Source: DASTGO01 sp035719045
GTDB lineage: Bacteria; Actinomycetota; Actinomycetes; Actinomycetales; Kineosporiaceae
DNA: 7,439 nucleotides
NCBI GenBank assembly: GCA_035719045.1
Contig: DASTGO010000411.1
Span: 1 to 7,439 of the forward strand
Direction: 5' to 3'
The notes under the pieces were generated by a model. That model had not been told where the DNA came from, searched no databases, and worked only from the letters and a program-made list of their open reading frames with translations. Position 1 is the first letter of the stretch; each line of letters starts with the position of its first letter. The position numbers were made by a program, and so were the translations under genes. Of the stretch, positions 1 through 5,982 are shown piece after piece.

Positions 1-1
1 G

Positions 2-3000
2 ATGCCCCGGGACGCCGCGACCACCGCCCCCGCCCGCCCCGCCGAGGTCGGCACCGAGGTGCTCAAGCTCCGGGGCCCGGCCGCGCGGGTGGTCGCCAAC
101 ATGGAGGCCAGCCTCGACGTGCCGACCGCGACCAGCGTCCGCGCGGTCCCGGCGAAGCTGCTCATCGACAACCGGATCGTCATCAACAACCACCTCGCCC
201 GGGCCCGCGGCGGCAAGGTGTCGTTCACCCACCTCATCGGGTTCGCCCTGGTCGAGGCCCTGGCGCAGATGCCGGAGATGAACCACGCCTACGGCGAGGA
301 CCCCGACGGCAAGCCCGCGCTGATCAAGTCCGGGCACGTCAACCTCGGGATCGCGATCGACCTGGCCAAGCCGGACGGCACCCGCCAGTTGCTGGTCCCG
401 AACATCAAGCAGAGCGAGGGCATGGACTTCGCCCAGTTCTGGGCCTCCTACGAGGACATCGTGCGCCGGGCCCGCAACGGCCGGCTGGGCGCCGACGACT
501 TCGCCGGGACCACGATCAGCCTGACCAACCCCGGCACGATCGGCACCGTCCACTCCGTGCCGCGGCTGATGAAGGGCCAGGGCACGATCATCGGGGTCGG
601 GGCGATGGAGTACCCGGCGGAGTACGCCGGCGCCTCCGAGGAGACCCTGGCCCGGCTGGCGGTCAGCAAGATCCTCACCCTGACCTCCACCTACGACCAC
701 CGGATCATCCAGGGCGCGCAGTCCGGGGACTTCCTGCGGGTCATCCACAGCAAGCTGCTCGGCGAGGACGGGTTCTACGACCGGATCTTCCACGCGCTGC
801 GGATCCCCTACGAGCCGGTCCGCTGGATCCGTGACATCGCCGTCCCGCACGACGAGGACATCAACAAGACCGCCCGGGTGCAGGAACTGATCCACGCCTA
901 CCGGGTGCGCGGTCACCTGATGGCCGACACCGACCCGCTGGAGTACAAGCAGCGGCGGCACCCCGACCTCGACATCACCACCCATGGGCTGACCCTGTGG
1001 GACCTGGAGCGGGAGTTCCCGACCGGCGGGTTCGGCGGCAAGCCGCTGATGAAGCTGCGTCACATCCTCGGCGTGCTGCGCGACTCCTACTGCCGGACCG
1101 TCGGCGTGGAGTACATGCACATCCAGGACCCCGAGCAGCGGGCCTGGCTGCAGGCACGGATCGAGCGGCCGTACGCCAAGCCGTCCCCGACCGAGCAGTT
1201 GCGGATCCTGCGCCGGCTCAACGCTGCGGAGGCCTTCGAGACCTTCCTGCAGACCAAGTACGTCGGCCAGAAGCGGTTCAGCCTGGAGGGCGGCGAGAGC
1301 GTCATCCCGCTGCTGGACGCCATCCTGTCCGCCGCGGCACGGGCCAGCCTGGATGAGGTCTGCGTCGGGATGCCGCACCGCGGCCGGCTCAACGTGCTGG
1401 CGAACATCGCGGGCAAGAGCTACGGGCAGATCTTCCGTGAGTTCGAGGGCACCCAGGACCCGAAGTCCGTGCACGGCTCCGGCGACGTGAAGTACCACCT
1501 GGGCACCGAGGGCGTGTTCACGGCCGAGACCGGCGAGAAGACCAACGTGTACCTCGCGGCGAACCCCTCCCACCTGGAGGCGGTCAACCCGGTGCTCGAG
1601 GGCATCGTGCGCGCCAAGCAGGACCGGCTCAACCGCGGCAGCGCCTTCTTCTCCGTGCTGCCGGTGCTGCTGCACGGCGACGCCGCGTTCGCCGGCCAGG
1701 GGGTGGTCGCGGAGACGCTGAACCTGTCCCAGCTGCGCGGGTACCGGACCGGCGGCACCGTCCACGTCATCATCAACAACCAGGTCGGCTTCACCACCGC
1801 CCCGGCGTCCTCGCGGTCCTCGGTGTACTCCACCGACGTCGCGCGGATGATCCAGGCGCCGATCTTCCACGTCAACGGCGACGACCCGGAGGCCTGCGTC
1901 CGGGTGGCCCAGATGGCCTTCGACTTCCGGATGGCCTTCGACAAGGACGTCGTCATCGACCTGGTCTGCTACCGGCGGCGCGGCCACAACGAGGGCGACG
2001 ACCCGTCGATGACGCAGCCGCTGATGTACAACCTCATCGAGGCTAAGCGCAGCGTCCGCAAGCTCTACACCGAGGGCCTGATCGGCCGCGGCGACATCAC
2101 CGTCGAGCAGGCCGAGAGCGCGCTGCGGGACTACCAGGAGCAGCTGGAGCGGGTGTTCGCCGAGACCCGCGACGCCGCCGACGAGCCGCAGCCGCAGACC
2201 GACGTCACGGCCGGACTGGACCTGCCGCTGGCCCAGCAGGCCGACGCGCTGTCCGCCCCGCCGCGGGCCACCGCCGTCGACCTCTCGGTGCTCAAGCGGA
2301 TCGGCGACGCCCATGTCAGCCCGCCGCCCGGCTTCACCGTCCACCCCAAGCTGCAGCCGCTGCTGGAGCGCCGGGCCATGATGGCTCAGGAGGGCGGTAT
2401 CGACTGGGGCTTCGGCGAGGTGCTCGCCCTGGGCAGCCTGCTGATGGAGGGCACCCCGGTCCGGATGGCCGGCCAGGACAGCCGCCGCGGCACCTTCGTC
2501 CAGCGGCACGCCGTGCTCATCGACAAGGTCACCGGCACCGAGTGGACCCCGGTGGCGAACCTGGCCGACGACCAGGCGAAGTTCTGGATCTACGACTCCC
2601 TGCTCAGCGAGTACGCGGCGATGGGCTTCGAGTACGGCTACTCCGTCGAGCGGCCGGACGCCCTGGTGCTCTGGGAGGCACAGTTCGGCGACTTCGCCGA
2701 CGGCGCCCAGACGATCGTCGACGAGTTCATCTCCTCGTCGGAGCAGAAGTGGGCGCAGCGCTCCTCGGTGGTCCTGCTGCTGCCGCACGGCTTCGAGGGC
2801 CAGGGTCCCGACCACTCCTCCGGCCGGATCGAGCGGTACCTGCAGCTGTGCGCCGAGAACAACATGACCGTGGCGATGCCGTCCAACCCGGCCTCCCACT
2901 TCCACCTGCTGAGGCGGCAGGCGTACGCCCGGCCCCGGCGCCCGCTGGTGGTCTTCACGCCGAAGTCGATGCTGCGGCTGAAGGCGGCGGCCTCGGCGGT

Positions 3001-3421
3001 GGAGGACTTCACCACCGGGCACTTCCGCACGGTCATCCCAGACCTCGCCGTCACCGACCCGCGGCACGTCGACCGGGTGCTGCTGTGCTCCGGGAAGGTC
3101 TACTGGGACCTGCTGGCCGAGCGGGACCGCCGCAAGGACGGCCGGACGGCCATCGTCCGGCTGGAGCAGTTGTACCCGCTGGACGCGACGTCGGTGCTGG
3201 ACGCGGTCGACCCGTTCGGTGCGGCCCAGCTGGTCTGGGTGCAGGAGGAGCCGGCCAACCAGGGTCCCTGGCCGTTCGTGGCCCTCAACCTGCCCGAACA
3301 CCTCGGCGGCCGGCCACTGCTGCGGGTCTCCCGCCCCGCGTCGGCCTCCCCCGCCACCGGCTCGTCCAAGAAGCACGCCGCCGAGCAGGCCACCCTGGTC
3401 GCGCAGGCCTTCGACCGCTGA
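2..3421 (+). CDS. kgd: Kgd, multifunctional 2-oxoglutarate dehydrogenase E1 / succinyltransferase (5'-partial)
   Basis: In actinobacteria this enzyme decarboxylates 2-oxoglutarate with ThDP. It serves as E1 of the 2-oxoglutarate dehydrogenase complex, and the family also has 2-oxoglutarate decarboxylase and hydroxy-oxoadipate synthase activity. It carries a fused E2-type succinyltransferase domain but no lipoyl domain, so it borrows lipoyl groups from a partner E2. The sequence shows the E2 domain at about residues 18-250, with PTATSVRAVPAKLLIDNR near its start and the catalytic DHR motif at 232-234. The E1 part follows: GHLMADTDPL (about 303-312), MPHRGRLNVLANI from 457, a ThDP/Mg site running from GDA (559-561) to NN (592-593), the pyrimidine-domain motif GQDSRRGTF from 824, and WVQEEPANQGPW from 1079. 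Compared from memory with the roughly 1230-residue mycobacterial protein, about 90 N-terminal residues are missing. The Met codon at position 2 lies in the low-complexity linker before the E2 domain, so it is not the true start. No catalytic motif is broken. Identification is very secure. Confidence 0.98.
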   Translation: MPRDAATTAPARPAEVGTEVLKLRGPAARVVANMEASLDVPTATSVRAVPAKLLIDNRIVINNHLARARGGKVSFTHLIGFALVEALAQMPEMNHAYGEDPDGKPALIKSGHVNLGIAIDLAKPDGTRQLLVPNIKQSEGMDFAQFWASYEDIVRRARNGRLGADDFAGTTISLTNPGTIGTVHSVPRLMKGQGTIIGVGAMEYPAEYAGASEETLARLAVSKILTLTSTYDHRIIQGAQSGDFLRVIHSKLLGEDGFYDRIFHALRIPYEPVRWIRDIAVPHDEDINKTARVQELIHAYRVRGHLMADTDPLEYKQRRHPDLDITTHGLTLWDLEREFPTGGFGGKPLMKLRHILGVLRDSYCRTVGVEYMHIQDPEQRAWLQARIERPYAKPSPTEQLRILRRLNAAEAFETFLQTKYVGQKRFSLEGGESVIPLLDAILSAAARASLDEVCVGMPHRGRLNVLANIAGKSYGQIFREFEGTQDPKSVHGSGDVKYHLGTEGVFTAETGEKTNVYLAANPSHLEAVNPVLEGIVRAKQDRLNRGSAFFSVLPVLLHGDAAFAGQGVVAETLNLSQLRGYRTGGTVHVIINNQVGFTTAPASSRSSVYSTDVARMIQAPIFHVNGDDPEACVRVAQMAFDFRMAFDKDVVIDLVCYRRRGHNEGDDPSMTQPLMYNLIEAKRSVRKLYTEGLIGRGDITVEQAESALRDYQEQLERVFAETRDAADEPQPQTDVTAGLDLPLAQQADALSAPPRATAVDLSVLKRIGDAHVSPPPGFTVHPKLQPLLERRAMMAQEGGIDWGFGEVLALGSLLMEGTPVRMAGQDSRRGTFVQRHAVLIDKVTGTEWTPVANLADDQAKFWIYDSLLSEYAAMGFEYGYSVERPDALVLWEAQFGDFADGAQTIVDEFISSSEQKWAQRSSVVLLLPHGFEGQGPDHSSGRIERYLQLCAENNMTVAMPSNPASHFHLLRRQAYARPRRPLVVFTPKSMLRLKAAASAVEDFTTGHFRTVIPDLAVTDPRHVDRVLLCSGKVYWDLLAERDRRKDGRTAIVRLEQLYPLDATSVLDAVDPFGAAQLVWVQEEPANQGPWPFVALNLPEHLGGRPLLRVSRPASASPATGSSKKHAAEQATLVAQAFDR

Positions 3422-3437
3422 CCCCACCACCGCGGCG

Positions 3438-3480
3438 CCGGGGCACCCTGAGACGGCCGGACCGTCACGGGGCGCCCCGG
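3438..3480 (+). terminator. Compound hairpin downstream of kgd
   Basis: Seventeen bases after the kgd stop, CCGGGGCACCC (3438-3448) pairs with GGGCGCCCCGG (3470-3480) over 11 positions with one A/C mismatch. Inside the loop, GACGG (3452-3456) and CCGTC (3462-3466) form a second perfect 5-bp stem. A further short hairpin, CCGGT-GTC-ACCGG, follows at 3483-3495. There is no T-run, which is common for GC-rich actinobacterial terminators. It most likely ends or attenuates kgd transcription before the small gene downstream. The structure is seen in the sequence; terminator function is inferred. Confidence 0.6.
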
Positions 3481-3571
3481 ACCCGGTGTCACCGGAGGCA
3501 CGGACCGGGGCAATCCACCCGTGATCACGGGGGCCGTGCCGCCGGGCACCGCCGTCGGCGAGAATGGCCAC

Positions 3572-3745
3572 GTGTACTTCACCGACCGCGGCATCGAGGA
3601 GCTGCTGGAGCGCCGGGGCGAGGAGCAGGTGAGCCTCGCCTGGCTGGCGGAGCGGCTGCGCGAGTTCGTCGATCTCAACCCGGAGTTCGAGACCGCCACC
3701 GAGCGGCTGGCCACCTGGCTCGCCCGCCTGGACGACGACGAATGA
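3572..3745 (+). CDS. DUF6104-like small conserved protein
   Basis: This is a 57-residue protein of unknown function. It resembles, from memory, the actinobacterial DUF6104 family: it begins (M)YFTDRGIEELLERRGEE, has a central FVDLNPEFE and ends in ATWLARLDDDE. It looks helical, strongly charged, soluble and cytosolic, with no signal peptide or membrane segment. I chose the GTG at 3572 because family members start at the residue before YFTDRGIEEL. The longer reading from GTG 3521 would add 17 residues of GC-rich, non-conserved sequence. No clear Shine-Dalgarno precedes 3572. A GAGAAT hexamer at 3561-3566 lies 5 bases before the GTG, which could allow leaderless expression, but its match to a -10 box is weak. 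I recall this family sitting downstream of kgd in Streptomyces, which suggests a conserved pairing; the role is unknown. Confidence 0.85.
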   Translation: MYFTDRGIEELLERRGEEQVSLAWLAERLREFVDLNPEFETATERLATWLARLDDDE

Positions 3746-3790
3746 ACCGCGGCGCACCATGACAGCGACGGCGCACGCGGGGCGGGAACG

Positions 3791-3805
3791 GGCGACCGGG
3801 TCGCC
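3791..3805. repeat. 15-bp palindrome after the DUF6104-like gene
   Basis: GGCGACC and GGTCGCC form perfect 7-base arms around a single central G. As RNA this would fold as a 5-bp stem with a 5-base loop. It starts 45 bases past the stop of the small gene and 137 bases before the SGNH-like gene. It could be the terminator of the small gene or a dimeric operator for the next one. The symmetry is seen; either role is inferred. Confidence 0.4.
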
Positions 3806-3826
3806 GACGGCCCTGCCGGCACCGGG

Positions 3827-3850
3827 CCGGCCGACACTGGACCGGCCGAC
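3827..3850. repeat. Direct repeat of CCGGCCGAC, 15-bp period
   Basis: CCGGCCGAC occurs at 3827-3835 and again at 3842-3850. The first copy also overlaps an inverted pair, GGCCGG (3825-3830) with CCGGCC (3842-3847). The stretch 3746-3927 is otherwise GC-rich filler in which I find no convincing gene. The repeat may be chance in such DNA. Confidence 0.25.
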
Positions 3851-3913
3851 GGCGACCGCAGGGCGGACACTGACGACCGGGCCGCCAGAACGGCCAGGGG
3901 GAACGGGACGGTC

Positions 3914-3920
3914 AGGGGGG
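3914..3920 (+). promoter_or_regulatory. Ribosome binding site deciding the SGNH-like gene start
   Basis: AGGGGGG lies 7 bases before the TTG at 3928, an ideal spacing. The alternative in-frame GTG at 3934 would have a 13-base gap, and the GTGs at 3958 and 3964 are further still. This is the best argument for the TTG start. Confidence 0.55.
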
Positions 3921-3927
3921 CGCTCGG

Positions 3928-4611
3928 TTGGACGTGACAGCGGAGGCGGGGACGGACGTGCGGGTGACCGGTGACTCCAGCCCGCAGCCAGTACCCGCCC
4001 CCGGCCAGGACGCCCGGATCACGGGTCTGCGGGTCTGCGTGGTCGGGGACGACCTGGTGGCGGGGGTCGGTGACCCTAAGGCCCTCGGCTGGGTGGGCCG
4101 GGTGGCGTCCCGGACCTCACGCGCCGAGGGACCGATCACGGTGTTCCCACTCGGAATCCCCGGCGAGACCACGGCCGGGCTGTCCACCCGCTGGCGGGAG
4201 GAGACCGCCCGGCGGTTCGGCAGTGCCCCTCTGAGCTCCTGCCGGCTGGTGATCGGGCTCGGCCACGGCGACATCTACCAGGGGATCACCCTGCCGAGGT
4301 CGCGGCTGAACCTGGCCAACATCCTCGACGAGTGCCAGGCCCGCGGACTGGGCACCTTCGTCGTCGGGCCGCCCCCGGGCACGGACCGGCTCAACCACGC
4401 CGTCTCGCAGCTGTCCAGCGCGTTCTTCGACGTGTGCCTGCGCCGCCAGGTGCCCTACGTGGACGCCTTCACGCCGCTGGTGCAGCACGAGGACTGGCTG
4501 ACCGATCTGGAGGCCGGCGACGGGAACCACCCCGGGCAGGCCGGCTACGGGCTCATCGCATGGCTGGTCCTGCACGGCGGCTGGCACGGCTGGCTGGGGC
4601 TGCCCGAGTGA
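3928..4611 (+). CDS. SGNH/GDSL-fold hydrolase-like protein lacking the catalytic serine
   Basis: This 227-residue protein has the SGNH/GDSL esterase layout. A disordered Pro-rich leader (1-30) is followed by block I, RVCVVGDDLVAGVGDP (35-50), block II, PLGIPGETTAG (74-84), block III, VIGLGHGD (108-115), and block V, GDGNHPGQAGYG (197-208). The block V Asp198 and His201 are present. However, the block I serine (GDS) is Asp42 (GDD), and the block III asparagine (GxND) is Gly114. The usual nucleophile and one oxyanion-hole residue are therefore missing, so normal esterase activity is doubtful. I have an unverified memory of actinobacterial relatives with GDE at block I; if right, the loss is a subgroup trait rather than decay. 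There is no signal peptide or membrane anchor, so it is probably cytosolic. The frame is intact and the codon use is typical. The TTG start is supported by AGGGGGG seven bases upstream; GTG 3934 is the alternative. No substrate can be assigned. Confidence 0.85.
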   Translation: MDVTAEAGTDVRVTGDSSPQPVPAPGQDARITGLRVCVVGDDLVAGVGDPKALGWVGRVASRTSRAEGPITVFPLGIPGETTAGLSTRWREETARRFGSAPLSSCRLVIGLGHGDIYQGITLPRSRLNLANILDECQARGLGTFVVGPPPGTDRLNHAVSQLSSAFFDVCLRRQVPYVDAFTPLVQHEDWLTDLEAGDGNHPGQAGYGLIAWLVLHGGWHGWLGLPE

Positions 4612-4634
4612 GCACGCCCGGACCGGGCGCCCCG

Positions 4635-4657
4635 CTACCTCGGGCGGGACGAGGTGG
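4635..4657. terminator. Hairpin between convergent genes
   Basis: ACCTCG (4637-4642) and CGAGGT (4650-4655) form a perfect 6-bp stem around a 7-base loop. One wobble and one G-C pair extend it outward. It lies 23 bases after the SGNH-like stop, in the gap facing the convergent reductase gene, so it could terminate transcription from either side. No T-run is present. The rest of 4612-4802 shows no convincing gene. Confidence 0.45.
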
Positions 4658-4802
4658 GCCCGGATGTGAACGGCCGGGACCGGTGGCCGGATGCGCCGCC
4701 GCGAGACCTGGCTCGCCGAGCAGCAGGACGCCTTCACCGCTGCCCTGCTGACCTGACCCCGAGGTCTCCGGCCGACCACGGCGACCCCGCGGCAGGAGGC
4801 CG

Positions 4803-5774
4803 TCAGGGACGGGCGAAGACGATCTTGCCGACCAGGTCGCCGGAGGCCATCCGGGCGAAACCGTCCCGCGCACTCTCCAGCGGCAGCACCGAGTCGATCA
4901 CCGGCCGGACCCCGGTCACCTCGCAGAACCGCAGCAGCTGCTCCAGCTCCGCCCGGGTGCCCATCGTCGAGCCGATCACCCGCAACTGCAGGAAGAAGAT
5001 CCGGTTGAGCTCGGTGGACTTCGGGTCAGGACCGGAGGTGGCTCCCGAGATCACCACGGTCCCACCCTGCTTCAGCGAGCGCAGCGAGTGGCTCCAGGTG
5101 GCCGCGCCGACGGTCTCCATCACCGCGTCGACCCGCTCCGGCAGCCGGTCCCCGGACGCGAAGACCTCCTCCGCACCCAGTTCCAGGGCCCGGGAACGCT
5201 TGCCCTCATCGCGGCTGGTCACCCAGACCCGCAGCCCGGCGGCCGCCCCCAACGCGATCAGCGCGGTCGCCACCCCGCCGCCGGCCCCCTGCACGAGCAC
5301 GGTCTGCCCCGGCTGCAGCCCGGACTGGGTGAACAGCATCCGGTAGGCCGTCAGCCACGCCGTGGGCAGGCAGGCGGCCTCCTCCCAGGACAGCGCCGGG
5401 GGTTTCGGCACGAGGTTGCGGCGGGGCACCACGACCTGTTCGGCCAGGGTGCCCGGGTACCGCTCCGACAGCAGGGACCGCTTCGGGTCCATGGTCTCGT
5501 CGCCACGGTGGTCGGGATCGCTGATCACCGCGTGCACGACCACCTCGTTGCCCTGCTCATCGACCCCTGCGGCATCGCAGCCGAGGATCATCGGCAGCCG
5601 CTCGGCGGGCAGGCCGACACCGCGCAGGCTCCACAGGTCGTGGTGGTTGAGGCTGGCCGCCTTCACCGTCACCCGGGCCCAGCCGTCAGGGGCCGCCGGC
5701 TCGGGCCGCTCCCCCACCTCGAGGGCGGACAGCGGGTCGTCGGGGGCGAGGCGGGCGGCATAGACGGCGAGCAT
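4803..5774 (-). CDS. Quinone-oxidoreductase-type MDR reductase (zinc-binding dehydrogenase family, zinc-free)
   Basis: This is a 323-residue medium-chain dehydrogenase/reductase, full length for the quinone oxidoreductase branch. The N-terminal GroES-like domain (about 1-125) has AASLNHHDLWSLRGVG (39-54) and MILGCDAAG (62-70). The Rossmann domain (about 126-275) carries the nucleotide loop VLVQGAGGGVATALIALG (159-176). TSRDEGKR (186-193) follows the second strand; its basic residues suggest NADPH rather than NADH. The C terminus, GKIVFARP, is typical. The four-cysteine structural zinc lobe of alcohol dehydrogenases and the usual catalytic Cys/His zinc ligands are absent, so it is probably zinc-independent, reducing a quinone, enone or similar carbonyl. 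The substrate cannot be predicted. It starts at ATG, with a TACGGT -10 box six bases upstream. It is convergent with the SGNH-like gene, in the same orientation as the repeat protein upstream, and separated from the latter by 208 bases. Confidence 0.93.
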   Translation of the reverse strand: MLAVYAARLAPDDPLSALEVGERPEPAAPDGWARVTVKAASLNHHDLWSLRGVGLPAERLPMILGCDAAGVDEQGNEVVVHAVISDPDHRGDETMDPKRSLLSERYPGTLAEQVVVPRRNLVPKPPALSWEEAACLPTAWLTAYRMLFTQSGLQPGQTVLVQGAGGGVATALIALGAAAGLRVWVTSRDEGKRSRALELGAEEVFASGDRLPERVDAVMETVGAATWSHSLRSLKQGGTVVISGATSGPDPKSTELNRIFFLQLRVIGSTMGTRAELEQLLRFCEVTGVRPVIDSVLPLESARDGFARMASGDLVGKIVFARP

Positions 5775-5780
5775 GCGGTC

Positions 5781-5786
5781 ACCGTA
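5781..5786 (-). promoter_or_regulatory. Probable -10 box for leaderless transcription of the MDR gene
   Basis: On the minus strand TACGGT matches the actinobacterial TANNNT -10 pattern and is followed by exactly six bases before the ATG. That geometry places the transcription start at or next to the start codon. No convincing -35 element is seen at 17-19 bases. An overlapping GGTGA could instead act as a weak Shine-Dalgarno four bases before the ATG. Confidence 0.45.
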
Positions 5787-5834
5787 GTGCCGACCGCAGC
5801 CACCCGCCCGACCCGGCGCGTGACGCAGGCCACA

Positions 5835-5847
5835 ACGTCCCGGACGT
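5835..5847. promoter_or_regulatory. 13-bp palindrome upstream of the MDR gene
   Basis: ACGTCC and GGACGT form perfect 6-base arms around one C, about 60 bases upstream of the MDR start codon. The symmetry fits a dimeric regulator site. It could also be part of the 3' structure of the repeat-protein transcript. No regulator is encoded nearby that would decide this. Confidence 0.3.
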
Positions 5848-5850
5848 CCC

Positions 5851-5863
5851 CGCCCGTCGGGCG
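5851..5863 (-). terminator. Small hairpin downstream of the repeat-protein gene
   Basis: CGCCC and GGGCG flank GTC as a perfect 5-bp stem, four bases from the neighbouring palindrome. On the minus strand both lie 120-150 bases past the stop of the repeat-protein gene and together could weakly terminate it. There is no T-run. The rest of 5775-5982 shows no gene I can support. Confidence 0.3.
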
Positions 5864-5982
5864 TCCACCGGGCACGGCGGCCCGCCGCGCCCGGCCTGGG
5901 TTCGTCGCGGTGGTGGGATCGGCGGTGAACTACCGGTTCTGTCGCGGCTCAACCCCCGCCCCGGACCGGCAGGTATCGACGG

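Noticed and set aside
1420..1956. 178-residue - strand ORF inside kgd
   Set aside because: Antisense to the ThDP-binding core of kgd, whose own frame is fully conserved.
2542..3762. 406-residue + strand ORF in another frame of kgd
   Set aside because: Extreme Arg/Gly/Pro/Ala composition typical of an off-frame reading of GC-rich coding DNA.
3100..3870. 256-residue - strand ORF covering the kgd 3' end and the DUF6104-like gene
   Set aside because: Ser/Arg/Pro-rich antisense frame across conserved + strand genes, with no motif.
3759..3974. 71-residue + strand ORF beginning MTATAHAGRERATG
   Set aside because: Its composition is low-complexity Gly/Arg/Thr/Pro, it contains none of the conserved motifs seen in its neighbours, it overlaps the SGNH-like start in another frame, and it has no Shine-Dalgarno. 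It is probably an open frame by GC bias.
4691..4756. 21-residue ORF MRRRETWLAEQQDAFTAALLT
   Set aside because: It reads like protein and could be a remnant, but it has no ribosome binding site, no in-frame extension beyond the stop at 4667-4669, and no recognisable relative. Too little to support.
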